Positions 41,267 to 49,405 of a stretch of DNA of 64,000 nt are shown here, piece by piece. The notes under the pieces are model-generated. The model had not been told where the DNA came from, did no database searches, and saw only the letters and a program-made list of their open reading frames with translations. Where the stretch lies: the NCBI GenBank assembly GCA_017745595.1, contig WMBV01000012.1, positions 1-64,000 on the forward strand. The letters run 5' to 3'. The position numbers and the translations under genes are program-made. Position 1 is the stretch's first letter, and every line of letters begins with the position of its first letter. Source of the DNA: Bordetella petrii. Lineage in GTDB: Bacteria > Pseudomonadota > Gammaproteobacteria > Burkholderiales > Burkholderiaceae_B.

Positions 41267-42070
41267 TCAGGCCGCCGCGATGCGGTAGCGCCGGTGGGCC
41301 AGGCAGGGCAGTACCTGGCGCACTTCCTCCAGGCGGCCGCTGTCGATGCTGGCGACGGCGATGCCTTCCCGGCGGGCGACGCCGGCCAGTGTCAGCCCGT
41401 TCGCATCCAGGATCATGCTCAGGCCGACCGATTCCGGCGGCGGCTGGCACGAGGCCAGCACGAAGCAGGTGTTCTCGATGGCGCGGGCGCGCAGCAGGGA
41501 TTCCCAGTGCAGTTCCTTCAGGCTGCCGGCGATCCACCCCGCGCCATAGACCAGCACGTCGGCGCCCTTGTCCACGGCGATGCGGGCGATTTCGGGAAAG
41601 CGCAGGTCGTAGCAGTTCAGGACGCCGAACTTGATGCCGTCGATGTCGGCGACGTAGACCTCGCCGTGATCCGGTTTCAGCGGCGCATGCCGGTTCTTCG
41701 CCGATTCCTGGAAACTGAACGCGTCGTACAGGTGTACCTTCTCGTAGCGTCCGGCAATCTGTCCGTCGCGGTTGGCATGCACGAAGACGTTGCTCGAGCG
41801 TGGCTCGCCGCTGGCCTCGTAGACGCCCACGAAGACATCGATCCGGTGCTGCCGGGCGGCGCTGGCCACCGCCTGGATGAAAGCCGCTGCCGATTGCTCG
41901 GCATGCGCGCGCAGTTCGTCGCGGTTGGATTCGAAGGCCACCATGCTGGCCTCGGGAAAAGCGATGACCCGGGCGCCTTCCCGCGCCGCTTCGCCGATGT
42001 GCCGGAGCACCGTCTCCAGGTTCTCGCGCACGTCCGGCGTGCTCTTGAATTGCGAGACCGATACCTTCAT
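41267..42070 (-). CDS. Carbon-nitrogen hydrolase (nitrilase superfamily)
   Basis: The 267-residue hydrolase has the Glu-Lys-Cys triad: Glu40 in AFPEAS, Lys111 in YEKVHLYD and Cys153 in LNCYDLRFPE. Family members cut amides, N-carbamoyl compounds or, less often, nitriles; LRFPE points to an amidase or carbamoylase rather than a nitrilase. Two ATGs lie 6 bases apart. GGAGG is only 1 base before the first but 7 bases before the second, so I start at the second. It is upstream of the MHS transporter on the same strand and divergent from a LysR gene. Confidence 0.85.
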   Translation of the reverse strand: MKVSVSQFKSTPDVRENLETVLRHIGEAAREGARVIAFPEASMVAFESNRDELRAHAEQSAAAFIQAVASAARQHRIDVFVGVYEASGEPRSSNVFVHANRDGQIAGRYEKVHLYDAFSFQESAKNRHAPLKPDHGEVYVADIDGIKFGVLNCYDLRFPEIARIAVDKGADVLVYGAGWIAGSLKELHWESLLRARAIENTCFVLASCQPPPESVGLSMILDANGLTLAGVARREGIAVASIDSGRLEEVRQVLPCLAHRRYRIAAA

Positions 42071-42144
42071 TTTCATGCCTCCGTACGAAGTCAGCCATCA
42101 TGTCAAGGCACGGTGCGGCCGTCCAATACTTCATGCGGCCGAAC

Positions 42145-42164
42145 TGATAACATAAAAGGTATCA
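42145..42164. promoter_or_regulatory. Candidate autoregulatory LysR site
   Basis: TGATA-N10-TATCA is a dyad immediately before the LysR start codon and overlaps its ribosome site (AAAGGT). In the divergent gap to the nitrilase-family gene it could both repress the regulator and control the hydrolase. Confidence 0.4.
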
Positions 42165-43067
42165 ATGGGACACCTGCCATCTATCCGCCGGCTGCAGCTC
42201 TTCGACGAGCTGGGGCGCCAGTTGAACTTCCGTCGAACGGCGGATGCCATCGGCATCGCCCAGCCCGCGCTTACGCGCGCCATCCGGCAACTCGAGGAAG
42301 AACTGGGGTTCGAACTGTTCGCTCGCACCAGCCGAAGCACGCAGCTGACGCCGGCCGGGCGCATCCTGCATCTGCGGGTGCAGCAATGGCTGCAGGACAT
42401 GGAGGCGTCCATCACCGATTGCCGCCGGCTGGCGCATGGCGGTGGCGGCAGGCGGCTGCTGCTGGGCTATTCGGCGCAGGCCTCGCAAGGGCAGATGTCG
42501 CAGCGGCTGTTCCGGTTTGGCCTGCAGCACAACGACATCGAACTCAACTTGCGGCAATTGCCCTCGGAAGCGGCCTACGAAGAAATCGCCGCGGGCGATC
42601 TGCACGGCGCCTTTGTGCTGCAGGACGATGCCACCTTGAAGGCACTGGACTTGCGGTTCGTGCCCGTCGAACGGCAGGCCGTGGTGGTGCTCTGCTCGGC
42701 CAGCCATCCTCTGGCCAGCCGGCGGCGGATTCCCGCCAACGAGTTGAACCACTGGGAACTCGCCATCGGCAGCGCCGCGCGCTGGCAGATCTTCCGCCGG
42801 TCGGTACTGTCGCAACTGGCCGGCCTGGGCGTGACCCCCCGGCTGGCCTACGAGGCCGACGACACGCCCCTGTTGCTGGAGGCCGTCGCCCAAGGCGAAT
42901 ACTTGGGCGTGTACGGTTCCAGTATCGTTGGGCATTTGCCCCACCATCTGGTTGCCCTCTCGCTGGCGGAAAACATCGAGCTCTCCGTCGGCTTCGCCCA
43001 CCGTGCGCGGCCCGCGGAGGCCGTCTGCGATCTGCTGAAGTTCCTGGGCGAGGGCGGGCAGCGATAA
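42165..43067 (+). CDS. LysR family regulator
   Basis: The 300-residue regulator has HTH region IRRLQLFDELGRQLNFRRTA then IGIAQPALTRAIRQLEEELG and an effector domain with RRLLLGYSAQASQGQM. It is divergent from the nitrilase-family/MHS transporter pair and therefore the likely regulator of the amide-utilisation genes. It ends at the beginning of a 709-base stretch without an intact gene. Confidence 0.88.
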   Translation: MGHLPSIRRLQLFDELGRQLNFRRTADAIGIAQPALTRAIRQLEEELGFELFARTSRSTQLTPAGRILHLRVQQWLQDMEASITDCRRLAHGGGGRRLLLGYSAQASQGQMSQRLFRFGLQHNDIELNLRQLPSEAAYEEIAAGDLHGAFVLQDDATLKALDLRFVPVERQAVVVLCSASHPLASRRRIPANELNHWELAIGSAARWQIFRRSVLSQLAGLGVTPRLAYEADDTPLLLEAVAQGEYLGVYGSSIVGHLPHHLVALSLAENIELSVGFAHRARPAEAVCDLLKFLGEGGQR

Positions 43068-43335
43068 GGCGCCGGCGGCCCCGCCGGGCCGCACAAGGAG
43101 AAAGCACGACGGCCTGCGCGGCCGATTAGGGGCGATCCGCCTTACATGCTTCAGCCGCGATTGCGGTGCTTCTGGGGTTCTCGCGCAACGGGGAATACGT
43201 GTGGAGACCCCGGCCATTGGCCCGTGGCGGCCAGATGCCGTCCTTCGTGAGCCACCAGTTGCTGCATGAGTTGCACGGCTCGTAGCTTGGCCTGTTCCAC
43301 TGTCGTGACCATGGCCAGCTCGACGGACAGCCCGC
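43068..43335. other. Gene-free stretch before the cyclase relic
   Basis: I see no gene that I can support here. A minus-strand frame (43151-43447) encodes LRAVQLMQQLVAHEGRHLAA and similar sequence, which I do not recognise. It lacks a ribosome site and overlaps the cyclase relic on the other strand. The stretch is probably debris from the rearrangement that destroyed the cyclase gene. Confidence 0.5.
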
Positions 43336-43573
43336 TGCATCTATACGGGCTTCGACGACCTGCTGCTAAGCATGGACAAGCGTCCCGATGTAGAAACTGC
43401 GATCCGTGGGAACGGGGTTGGATGGCGGCGACGAAAAACTGCAGCAATGGATCGACGACTCGGGTATAGCGGCTATTGCCGCCGACAATACCGCCGTCGA
43501 GTTCCTGACCGCGCCGCCCTTGAGGTTGCCGGGCAGCGTGGGTTCGCCGCTTACGCCGGTCGCCACCGTCTGA
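43336..43573 (+). pseudogene. Decayed cyclase-family (kynurenine formamidase-like, PF04199) gene
   Basis: Pieces of a cyclase-family protein are readable on the plus strand. IYTGFDDLLLSMDKRPDVE comes in one frame. After a frameshift near 43405-43420 comes GGDEKLQQWIDDSGIAAIAA and DNTAVE. An internal deletion then joins directly to FLTAPPLRLPGSVGSPLTP and VATV, then TGA. Intact relatives have about 40 more residues between AVE and LTAPP and a long N-terminal half, both missing here. The order of segments and the C-terminal APPLRLPGxVGSPxTPVATV pattern are the basis of the call. Confidence 0.7.
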
Positions 43574-43578
43574 TGCGG

Positions 43579-43624
43579 TGTTTCAGCGACACGTAGTTGC
43601 GTTTCAGTGATGTCGCATGAAACA
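43579..43624. promoter_or_regulatory. Candidate enhancer-binding-protein site (UAS) upstream of a sigma-54 promoter
   Basis: Three half-sites occur: TGTTTCA (43579-43585), GTTTCA (43601-43606) and TGAAACA (43618-43624). The latter two make the perfect dyad GTTTCA-N11-TGAAAC. They lie about 65-110 bases upstream of a sigma-54-type promoter, the expected distance for a bacterial enhancer. No matching activator gene is in the window. Confidence 0.55.
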
Positions 43625-43687
43625 TGAAAGTTGTCTCTTCAAAAATAAAGGCGCGCGAATTCATGAGCTTACGGTCCGGGGCAGAGC

Positions 43688-43704
43688 TGGCATAAAGTTT
43701 GCTT
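43688..43704 (+). promoter_or_regulatory. Sigma-54 (-24/-12) promoter of the tctBAC operon
   Basis: TGGCATAAAGTTTGCTT matches the consensus TGGCAC-N5-TTGCA with GG and GC exactly 10 bases apart. It lies about 75 bases before the tctB start codon and is preceded by clustered TGTTTCA/TGAAACA sites. Both spacing and bases fit RpoN-dependent transcription. Confidence 0.65.
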
Positions 43705-43776
43705 GAGACTCGAGCGATACGTGCGCGCAGGCGGCCAGGCGATACCGTCGTGCGAAGAAGAAACAGAGGAGACAAG

Positions 43777-44337
43777 ATGACTGCTAACCAACCTTGCGCG
43801 CTTCCGGATGGCAAGGCGCCGCCTATCGATGCGCCCGATACGGCTGGCGCCGCCTCGACTTCCGGGCGGGGCGCCGCGCTATCGCGGCTGGAGCCGTGGG
43901 TCGACATCGCATGGGTCGCCGTCGGCTCGATCCTGTGTTTCCATGCCCAACGCCTGGGCGTGTGGGGGCCGTCGGGGCCCGACTCGGGATTCTTTCCCCT
44001 GATCGCCGGGGCGCTCATCCTGGCGGGCGGCATCGTCCAGCTGCTGGGCGCGCGCCGGCGTCGGCGGGTCGACGACGACCCGCCGTTCTGGGACCGGGCC
44101 GGCGCGTCGCGCCGCGTGCTGGCGCTGCTGGCGGGCATGGTCGCGCTGATCCTGCTGGTCCGGTATGCGGGGTTCATCGTCGCGTCGCTGGCCATGATGC
44201 CGTTCCTGCTGCGGCAGGTCGAGAAACGCAGCTGGTGGTACGCGGCCACGGTGGCCGTCGTCGCCACCGCGGCCGTGCACTTGCTGTTCGGCAAGTTGCT
44301 GGGCATGCCGATGCCGCGCGGCCCGCTGGGGTTCTAG
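43777..44337 (+). CDS. tctB: Tripartite tricarboxylate transporter small membrane subunit TctB
   Basis: The 186-residue membrane protein has about four hydrophobic segments. WVDIAWVAVGSILCFHAQRL then GPSGPDSGFFPLIAGALILA (about 50-90) contain the TctB-type GPxxxPxxxGxFP pattern of the family. I start at the ATG giving MTANQPCALP because AGAGGAGAC lies 8 bases upstream; a longer in-frame form would overlap the promoter. It is the first gene after the sigma-54 promoter and precedes tctA by 1 base. Confidence 0.85.
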   Translation: MTANQPCALPDGKAPPIDAPDTAGAASTSGRGAALSRLEPWVDIAWVAVGSILCFHAQRLGVWGPSGPDSGFFPLIAGALILAGGIVQLLGARRRRRVDDDPPFWDRAGASRRVLALLAGMVALILLVRYAGFIVASLAMMPFLLRQVEKRSWWYAATVAVVATAAVHLLFGKLLGMPMPRGPLGF

Positions 44338-44338
44338 C

Positions 44339-45850
44339 ATGGAAGCCCTTGACGGATTGCTGGCGGGCCTGGGCGTCATCCTGTCGCCCGAGAACCTGTA
44401 CTACTGCCTGATCGGCAGCGTCATCGGCACGCTCATCGGCGTGTTGCCCGGCATCGGGCCGCTGGCGGCGCTGTCGTTGCTGATGCCGGTGACGTTCACC
44501 CTGACGCCGGTCGCCTCCATCGCCATGCTGGCGGCCATGTTCTACGGCGCCATGTATGGCGGTTCCACGACTTCCATCCTGGTCAACATTCCCGGCGAGG
44601 CCGCTTCGGTGGTCACTTGCCTGGATGGCTACCAGATGGCCCGCCAGGGCAGGGCCGGCGCGGCGCTCGGCATGGCGGCCATCGGGTCGTTCGTGGCGGG
44701 TTCGCTCAGCCTGGTGGCGCTCACTTTCTTTTCGCCCATGCTGGCCGATGTGGCGCTGCGCTTCGGTCCGCCGGAATACTGTGCGCTCATGGTGCTGGGC
44801 CTGGTGTGCACCATCATGATGATCCAGGGCTCGGCCCTGAAAGGCGTCATCATGATTGCCCTGGGCTTTGCCTTCGGCGCGGTGGGGTTGGACACCGTCA
44901 ATGGCATGGAGCGGCTGACGTTCGACCTGCCCGAGCTGGCGGGCGGGATCGACCTGGTGGCGGTCGTGATCGGGCTCTACGGCATTTCAGAGATCCTTTT
45001 CAACGTCGAGCAGCTGGCCAGGAACGAGATCGTGCAGGGCGGCATTCGCAACCTGTTGCCCACCCGCAAGGACTGGGCCGTTTCCTGGAAACCCATCGTA
45101 CGCGGGTCGGGGCTGGGCTTCCTGCTGGGCGTGGTGCCAGGCGGCGGGCCGGTGACCGCGTCCTTCATGTCTTATGCCCTGGAACGCCGCATGGCCCGCG
45201 ACCCCTCGCGCTTCGGCAAAGGCGCCATCGAGGGTGTGGCCGGCCCCGAGTCCGCCAACAATTCGGCGGTGTCCAGCGGCATGATCCCGCTACTGACCTT
45301 GGGCCTGCCGGGCAATGCCGTCACTGCCCTGTTGATGGGCGCGCTGATCATCCAGGGCGTGCAGCCGGGGCCCACGATGATCACTCAGCATGCCGACGTG
45401 TTCTGGGGCGTGATCGCCAGCATGTATGTCGGCAATGTCATTCTGCTGATCCTGAATCTGCCGATGATCGGGCTGTGGGTGCAGCTGCTGCGCGTGCCCT
45501 ACGCCATCCTGTTCCCGGTGATCCTGCTGCTGGCCGTCGTGGGTACGTATTCCACCAACAAGAATTTCTTCGACCTCTGGGTGATGCTCGGTTTCGGCGT
45601 GTTCGGCTACGTGCTGCGCAAGTTCCGCTACGAGATGTCGCCGTTCGTGCTGGCGCTGGTGCTGGCGCCATTGCTGGAGCAGTCGTTGCGGCAGTCGCTG
45701 GTGATGTCGCCGGACGGGTTCGGGATATTCCTGAACCGGCCGCTGACAGCAGCGCTGCTGGCGTGTTCGTTGTTGCTGGTGCTGGTCATCGTGGCCGGCA
45801 GGATGAGAAAAACGCTCTTCAAAAGTACAAACCAAGGAGACATGTCATGA
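44339..45850 (+). CDS. tctA: Tripartite tricarboxylate transporter large membrane subunit TctA
   Basis: The 503-residue integral membrane protein has about twelve segments. GVLPGIGPLAALSLLMP (about 34-50), FYGAMYGGSTTSILVNIPGE (about 68-87) and LGVVPGGGPVTASFMSYALE are the invariant TctA motifs forming the ion/substrate path. It imports the carboxylate delivered by TctC, using the sodium or proton gradient. Its stop overlaps the receptor start (ATGA), showing a coordinated three-part transporter, the only complete one of this type in the window. Confidence 0.93.
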   Translation: MEALDGLLAGLGVILSPENLYYCLIGSVIGTLIGVLPGIGPLAALSLLMPVTFTLTPVASIAMLAAMFYGAMYGGSTTSILVNIPGEAASVVTCLDGYQMARQGRAGAALGMAAIGSFVAGSLSLVALTFFSPMLADVALRFGPPEYCALMVLGLVCTIMMIQGSALKGVIMIALGFAFGAVGLDTVNGMERLTFDLPELAGGIDLVAVVIGLYGISEILFNVEQLARNEIVQGGIRNLLPTRKDWAVSWKPIVRGSGLGFLLGVVPGGGPVTASFMSYALERRMARDPSRFGKGAIEGVAGPESANNSAVSSGMIPLLTLGLPGNAVTALLMGALIIQGVQPGPTMITQHADVFWGVIASMYVGNVILLILNLPMIGLWVQLLRVPYAILFPVILLLAVVGTYSTNKNFFDLWVMLGFGVFGYVLRKFRYEMSPFVLALVLAPLLEQSLRQSLVMSPDGFGIFLNRPLTAALLACSLLLVLVIVAGRMRKTLFKSTNQGDMS

Positions 45851-46863
45851 AAAGAATGATTGCCGCGTTTGCGACTGCCCTGTGCGCGGCGCTGCCCCTT
45901 GCGGCCCAGGCCGCGGACGATGCGCGAGCGCGCATCGAAAGCCTCAAGCCCAAGGACTTTCCCACCGAACCCATCGAGGTCAACGTGGTATACCCCGCGG
46001 GCGGAGGCATGGACATCAACGCCCGCCTGGCCGCGAAGTACTTCGAGAAATGGACCGGCGCGCAGGCGATCGTCAATAACCGCACCGGCGGGGCCGGCCT
46101 GGTGGGGCACACCTATCTGGCGAACCAGGCGCCCAACGACGGCTATACGGTGGCCGTAATCGCCAACCTGATCTTCGCCGACTCGATGCTGCGGGCCCAC
46201 GGCCGCTGGGACTTCAACAAGCTCGAGCCCATTGCCTTCCTGAACTACGAGGGCATCAACCTGGTCGTCTCGGCCGACGGCCCCTATCGCGACAAGAGCT
46301 TCAAGGATCTGGTGCAGTTGGCCAAGGACAAGCCCGGCACCGTGCGCATCAGCATGCTGCCCGGCACCATGTTCGAGTACATGGTGGAGCAGGTCGAGCA
46401 AGTGTCCGGGGCCAAGTTCCTGAAAGTCCCGTTCCAGGGTGGCGCGCCTTCGGTCACCGCGCTGCTGGGCGGCAACGTCGACATCGCGCTGGGCTTCTAC
46501 GGCGAGATTCGCAGCTTCCTGGAAGCGGGCAAGCTCAAGCCCGTGGGGGTGTCCAGCGCCCAGCGTTCGCCTTTCATGAAGGACACGCCCACCATCAACG
46601 AATCGCTGGGCCGCAACGACGTGGTGTGGGGCGCTACTCGCTGGGTCGCCGTTCCGGCCGGCGTCGCGCCCGACCGGCGCGCCTACCTGACCGCGGGCTT
46701 CAACGCGGCGGTGCGCGACCCCGAGCTTCAGGAAGAATTCCGCAAGCTGGGCACCGTGGTGGACTTGTCGCTGGACTCGCCGGAGAAGATCAAGAAGCAT
46801 CTGGACGAGCTGGCCGCCATGGAACGCGAGTTCTACAAGAAGACCGGCCGGCTCAAGCAATGA
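45847..46863 (+). CDS. tctC: Tripartite tricarboxylate transporter receptor TctC (Bug family)
   Basis: The 338-residue protein has a signal peptide (MKRMIAAFATALCAALPLAA, cleavage near AQA-AD). The mature region has IEVNVVYPAGGGMDINARLA and IVNNRTGGAGLVGHTY, variants of the usual binding loops. It is encoded directly behind tctA with an ATGA overlap, so it is the cognate receptor for this transporter. The divergent loop sequences hint at a ligand different from those of the four orphan Bug proteins in this window. Confidence 0.92.
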   Translation: MKRMIAAFATALCAALPLAAQAADDARARIESLKPKDFPTEPIEVNVVYPAGGGMDINARLAAKYFEKWTGAQAIVNNRTGGAGLVGHTYLANQAPNDGYTVAVIANLIFADSMLRAHGRWDFNKLEPIAFLNYEGINLVVSADGPYRDKSFKDLVQLAKDKPGTVRISMLPGTMFEYMVEQVEQVSGAKFLKVPFQGGAPSVTALLGGNVDIALGFYGEIRSFLEAGKLKPVGVSSAQRSPFMKDTPTINESLGRNDVVWGATRWVAVPAGVAPDRRAYLTAGFNAAVRDPELQEEFRKLGTVVDLSLDSPEKIKKHLDELAAMEREFYKKTGRLKQ

Positions 46864-46917
46864 GGCCGCAAGGCCGCGGGCGGAGCCGGCATCAGGCGCC
46901 CGCGGGCCGCACACGGA

Positions 46918-48912
46918 ATGACTATGCAGACCAATAACGATTCAGCTTTGCTTGCTCCGATTGTCCTGTCGGGACTACGCTTGCGCAATCGGGTGGTGCA
47001 CACCTCGATGAGCACGTATATGGCCAAGGAAGGCCGTGCCACCGAACGCCTGATCCGCTATTACGCCAATCGGGCCCGGGGCGGCGCGTCGATGGTCGTG
47101 ACGGAGCCGCTCTCGATGGCCCGCCACCAGGTGGCCTGGAGCCGTCCGCGCGTCTACGACGACGCGCAACTGGACGACTTCAAACGCTGGGCCGAAGCCG
47201 TGGAAACCCACGACAGCCGCCTGGTTGGCCAGATCCAGGACGGCGGGCGCGCGCGCCACGAAGCCGGGCGAACCTTCAGCGCCATCGGGCCCTCGCCCTT
47301 GCCCGACGATCTGAGCTGGTCGATGCCTTACGTGTTGAGCGCCGGCGAGATCCGCGGGCTGATCGAGGAATTCGCGCAGTCGTCCCGGCGGCTGCGGCAG
47401 TGCGGCTTCAGCGGCGTGGAACTCTCGTCGGCGCACGGCCATCTGTTTCACCAGTTCTTGTCCCCGTGGGCCAATATCCGCGACGACCAGTACGGCGGAG
47501 ACTGGCAAGGCCGCACCCGCTTCGTCGCCGAGCTGGTCGAGGCCATCCGGGCCGAGTGTGGCGGCGATTTCATCATCGGGCTGAAATTGCCGGGCGACGA
47601 TGGCGTGGCGGGCAGCATCGGTCCGCGGGAATCGGCCATCATCGCGGACTTGCTGACCCGCTCGGGGCAGGCCAGCTATGTGTGTTTTGCCCAGGGCGCG
47701 CATGCCAAGTCGCTCGAGATGCACGTGCCCGACCGCCATGGCCCCACCATGCCCTATATGGAGCTGATCCGGCATTTGAGGCCGTCGGCCAACGGCATTC
47801 CGGTGATGGCCTTGGGCCGCATCACCGATCCGGCCGAGGCGGAGGGCATCCTCGAGCGCGGCGAGTCCGAACTGATCGGCCTGGGCCGCGCGTTGCTGGC
47901 CGACCCGGCCTGGCTGCCCAAGGCGCTGGCCGGCCGGACCAACGACATCCGGTACTGCGTGTCCTGCAACACCTGTTGGGACACCATCATCACGCACAAC
48001 CAGCCCCTGGCTTGTATCAACAACCCGCGGGTGGCCGACGAGGCCGAGGTGGACTGGTGGCCGCGCCGCGAAGCGCAGCGCCGTCGGGTCGTGGTGGTGG
48101 GTGCCGGGGTGGCAGGCCTGGAAACCGCATGGGTGGCCGCCGCGCGCGGCCACGAGGTCGTGGTCATGGGGCGCTCGGCGGAAGTCGGCGGCAAGGCCCG
48201 GTTGCGGGCGCTCTTGCCCGGGGGCGAAACCATCACCAGCGTGTACGACTACCAGTTCGTCGCCGCGCAGCGCGCCGGTGTGCGTTTCGAACTGGGTATC
48301 GACGCCGATGCGCGGGCCATTGCCGCGAAGCATCCGGACATCGTGGTGCTGGCCACCGGCGCAACCATGTACACGCCCCAATGGATTCCGCGCGATATCG
48401 CCGACGAGGGCCTGGTGCCGGACTTCCATGCGGCGCTGTGGGAACTGGTGCGCCACACCCAGAAGCAGCCCGGCACGGCGGTTGTCTACGACATGGACCA
48501 CACGGAAGGCACCTACGCCGGCATCGAATTGCTGGGCCGGCTGTTCGAGCGAACCGTCGTGGTGACGCCGCGCGAGAGCATCACCCGGGAAGTGTCCGTC
48601 GTGGCGCGCCAGGGCATTCTGCGCCGCTACGCGCACCTTCCCATTGAAGTGATGACCTTGGCCGAGCCCGTCTGGAGCGAAAGCTTCGAATCGGGCTCGC
48701 TCGAGGTTCGCAACATCTATACCGACGCACGCCGCCTGATCGACGACGTCGCCTTTCTGTCGTATTCGACTCCGCGCGTGCCCGACAAGCGGCTGGTCGA
48801 ACCCTTGCGCGCGGCCGGCATCGAAGTCCACCTGGTCGGCGATGCCCGCACCGCGCGCAATATTCTGGCCGCCACCGGTGACGGTCATCGGCTCGGCAAT
48901 TCCCTTTCATGA
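46918..48912 (+). CDS. Fe-S flavoprotein of the 2,4-dienoyl-CoA reductase/trimethylamine dehydrogenase family
   Basis: The 664-residue protein has an N-terminal Old Yellow Enzyme-type FMN barrel (LAPIVLSGLRLRNRVVHTSM at about 11-30, QFLSPWANIRDDQYGG mid-barrel). A [4Fe-4S] site follows with Cys347, Cys350, Cys353 and Cys366. A C-terminal NAD/FAD-like fold starts at RRVVVVGAGVAGLE (about 390). The cysteine spacing (2-2-12) is that of trimethylamine dehydrogenase rather than dienoyl-CoA reductase (2-3-11). It follows tctC by 54 bases and probably reduces or demethylates the imported acid. The start has a weak ribosome site. Confidence 0.87.
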   Translation: MTMQTNNDSALLAPIVLSGLRLRNRVVHTSMSTYMAKEGRATERLIRYYANRARGGASMVVTEPLSMARHQVAWSRPRVYDDAQLDDFKRWAEAVETHDSRLVGQIQDGGRARHEAGRTFSAIGPSPLPDDLSWSMPYVLSAGEIRGLIEEFAQSSRRLRQCGFSGVELSSAHGHLFHQFLSPWANIRDDQYGGDWQGRTRFVAELVEAIRAECGGDFIIGLKLPGDDGVAGSIGPRESAIIADLLTRSGQASYVCFAQGAHAKSLEMHVPDRHGPTMPYMELIRHLRPSANGIPVMALGRITDPAEAEGILERGESELIGLGRALLADPAWLPKALAGRTNDIRYCVSCNTCWDTIITHNQPLACINNPRVADEAEVDWWPRREAQRRRVVVVGAGVAGLETAWVAAARGHEVVVMGRSAEVGGKARLRALLPGGETITSVYDYQFVAAQRAGVRFELGIDADARAIAAKHPDIVVLATGATMYTPQWIPRDIADEGLVPDFHAALWELVRHTQKQPGTAVVYDMDHTEGTYAGIELLGRLFERTVVVTPRESITREVSVVARQGILRRYAHLPIEVMTLAEPVWSESFESGSLEVRNIYTDARRLIDDVAFLSYSTPRVPDKRLVEPLRAAGIEVHLVGDARTARNILAATGDGHRLGNSLS

Positions 48913-48939
48913 TTTTTTGGACAATTCCGGAGACACCGC

Positions 48940-49365
48940 ATGCCAAGCATCCGCATCGCCACCATTGACGACACCACCACTAATGCCGCCATCCAGGCCG
49001 CCGCGGGCAAGGCCCGCGAGCTCGGGTTGGCCATGAGCATCGCCGTGACCGACGCGGCCGGCCACCTGAAAGGCTTCTTGCGCATGGACGGCGCCTCGCT
49101 GATCTCGCTGCAGATCGCGCAGGACAAGGCCTATACCTCGTCAGCCACCGGCCTGCCCACGCACATGTGGCACGACTACATCAAGGAAGACCAGCCGCTG
49201 CTGCACGGCATCGTCCACACGCCTCGCTTCATCGTCTTCGGCGGCGGCTTCCCGATCAAGGAAGACGGCGCGGTGGTCGGCGCGATCGGCCTGAGCGGCG
49301 GCCATTACACCCAGGACATGGAGTGCGCCCAGGCGGCGCTGGCGGCGATTTCCGCACAACAGTAA
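48940..49365 (+). CDS. GlcG/HbpS family haem-binding-like protein
   Basis: The 141-residue protein has AAGKARELGLAMSIAVTDAAGH (about 21-42) and FGGGFPIKEDGAVVGAIGLSGG (about 99-120), diagnostic of the GlcG/HbpS (DUF336) fold. Members bind haem or cobalamin or act as accessory proteins in catabolic operons. It is the last gene of the tctBAC unit, 27 bases after the flavoprotein gene with CCGGAGA upstream. Its role here is unknown. Confidence 0.85.
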   Translation: MPSIRIATIDDTTTNAAIQAAAGKARELGLAMSIAVTDAAGHLKGFLRMDGASLISLQIAQDKAYTSSATGLPTHMWHDYIKEDQPLLHGIVHTPRFIVFGGGFPIKEDGAVVGAIGLSGGHYTQDMECAQAALAAISAQQ

Positions 49366-49374
49366 GGCTGGCGG

Positions 49375-49387
49375 CGGCTCGGAGCCG
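49375..49387. terminator. Possible weak bidirectional terminator
   Basis: CGGCT-CGG-AGCCG followed by ATCTTCTT lies between the convergent GlcG-like and MocR genes. The stem is short and the T-run is interrupted, so the call is tentative. Confidence 0.3.
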
Positions 49388-49405
49388 ATCTTCTTCAGCG
49401 TAGCG

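Noticed and set aside
41234-43129. 631-codon plus-strand open frame opposite the nitrilase-family gene and across LysR
   Set aside because: It overlaps two well-supported genes in other frames and has no motif.
43151-43447. Small minus-strand open frame in the gene-poor stretch
   Set aside because: Some stretches look protein-like, but there is no ribosome site or recognised family and it overlaps the cyclase relic; I cannot support a gene.
46975-48888. Very long open frame on the minus strand opposite the Fe-S flavoprotein gene
   Set aside because: It is rich in His, Gly and Arg, has no domain or start signals, and mirrors the codon bias of the real gene on the plus strand.
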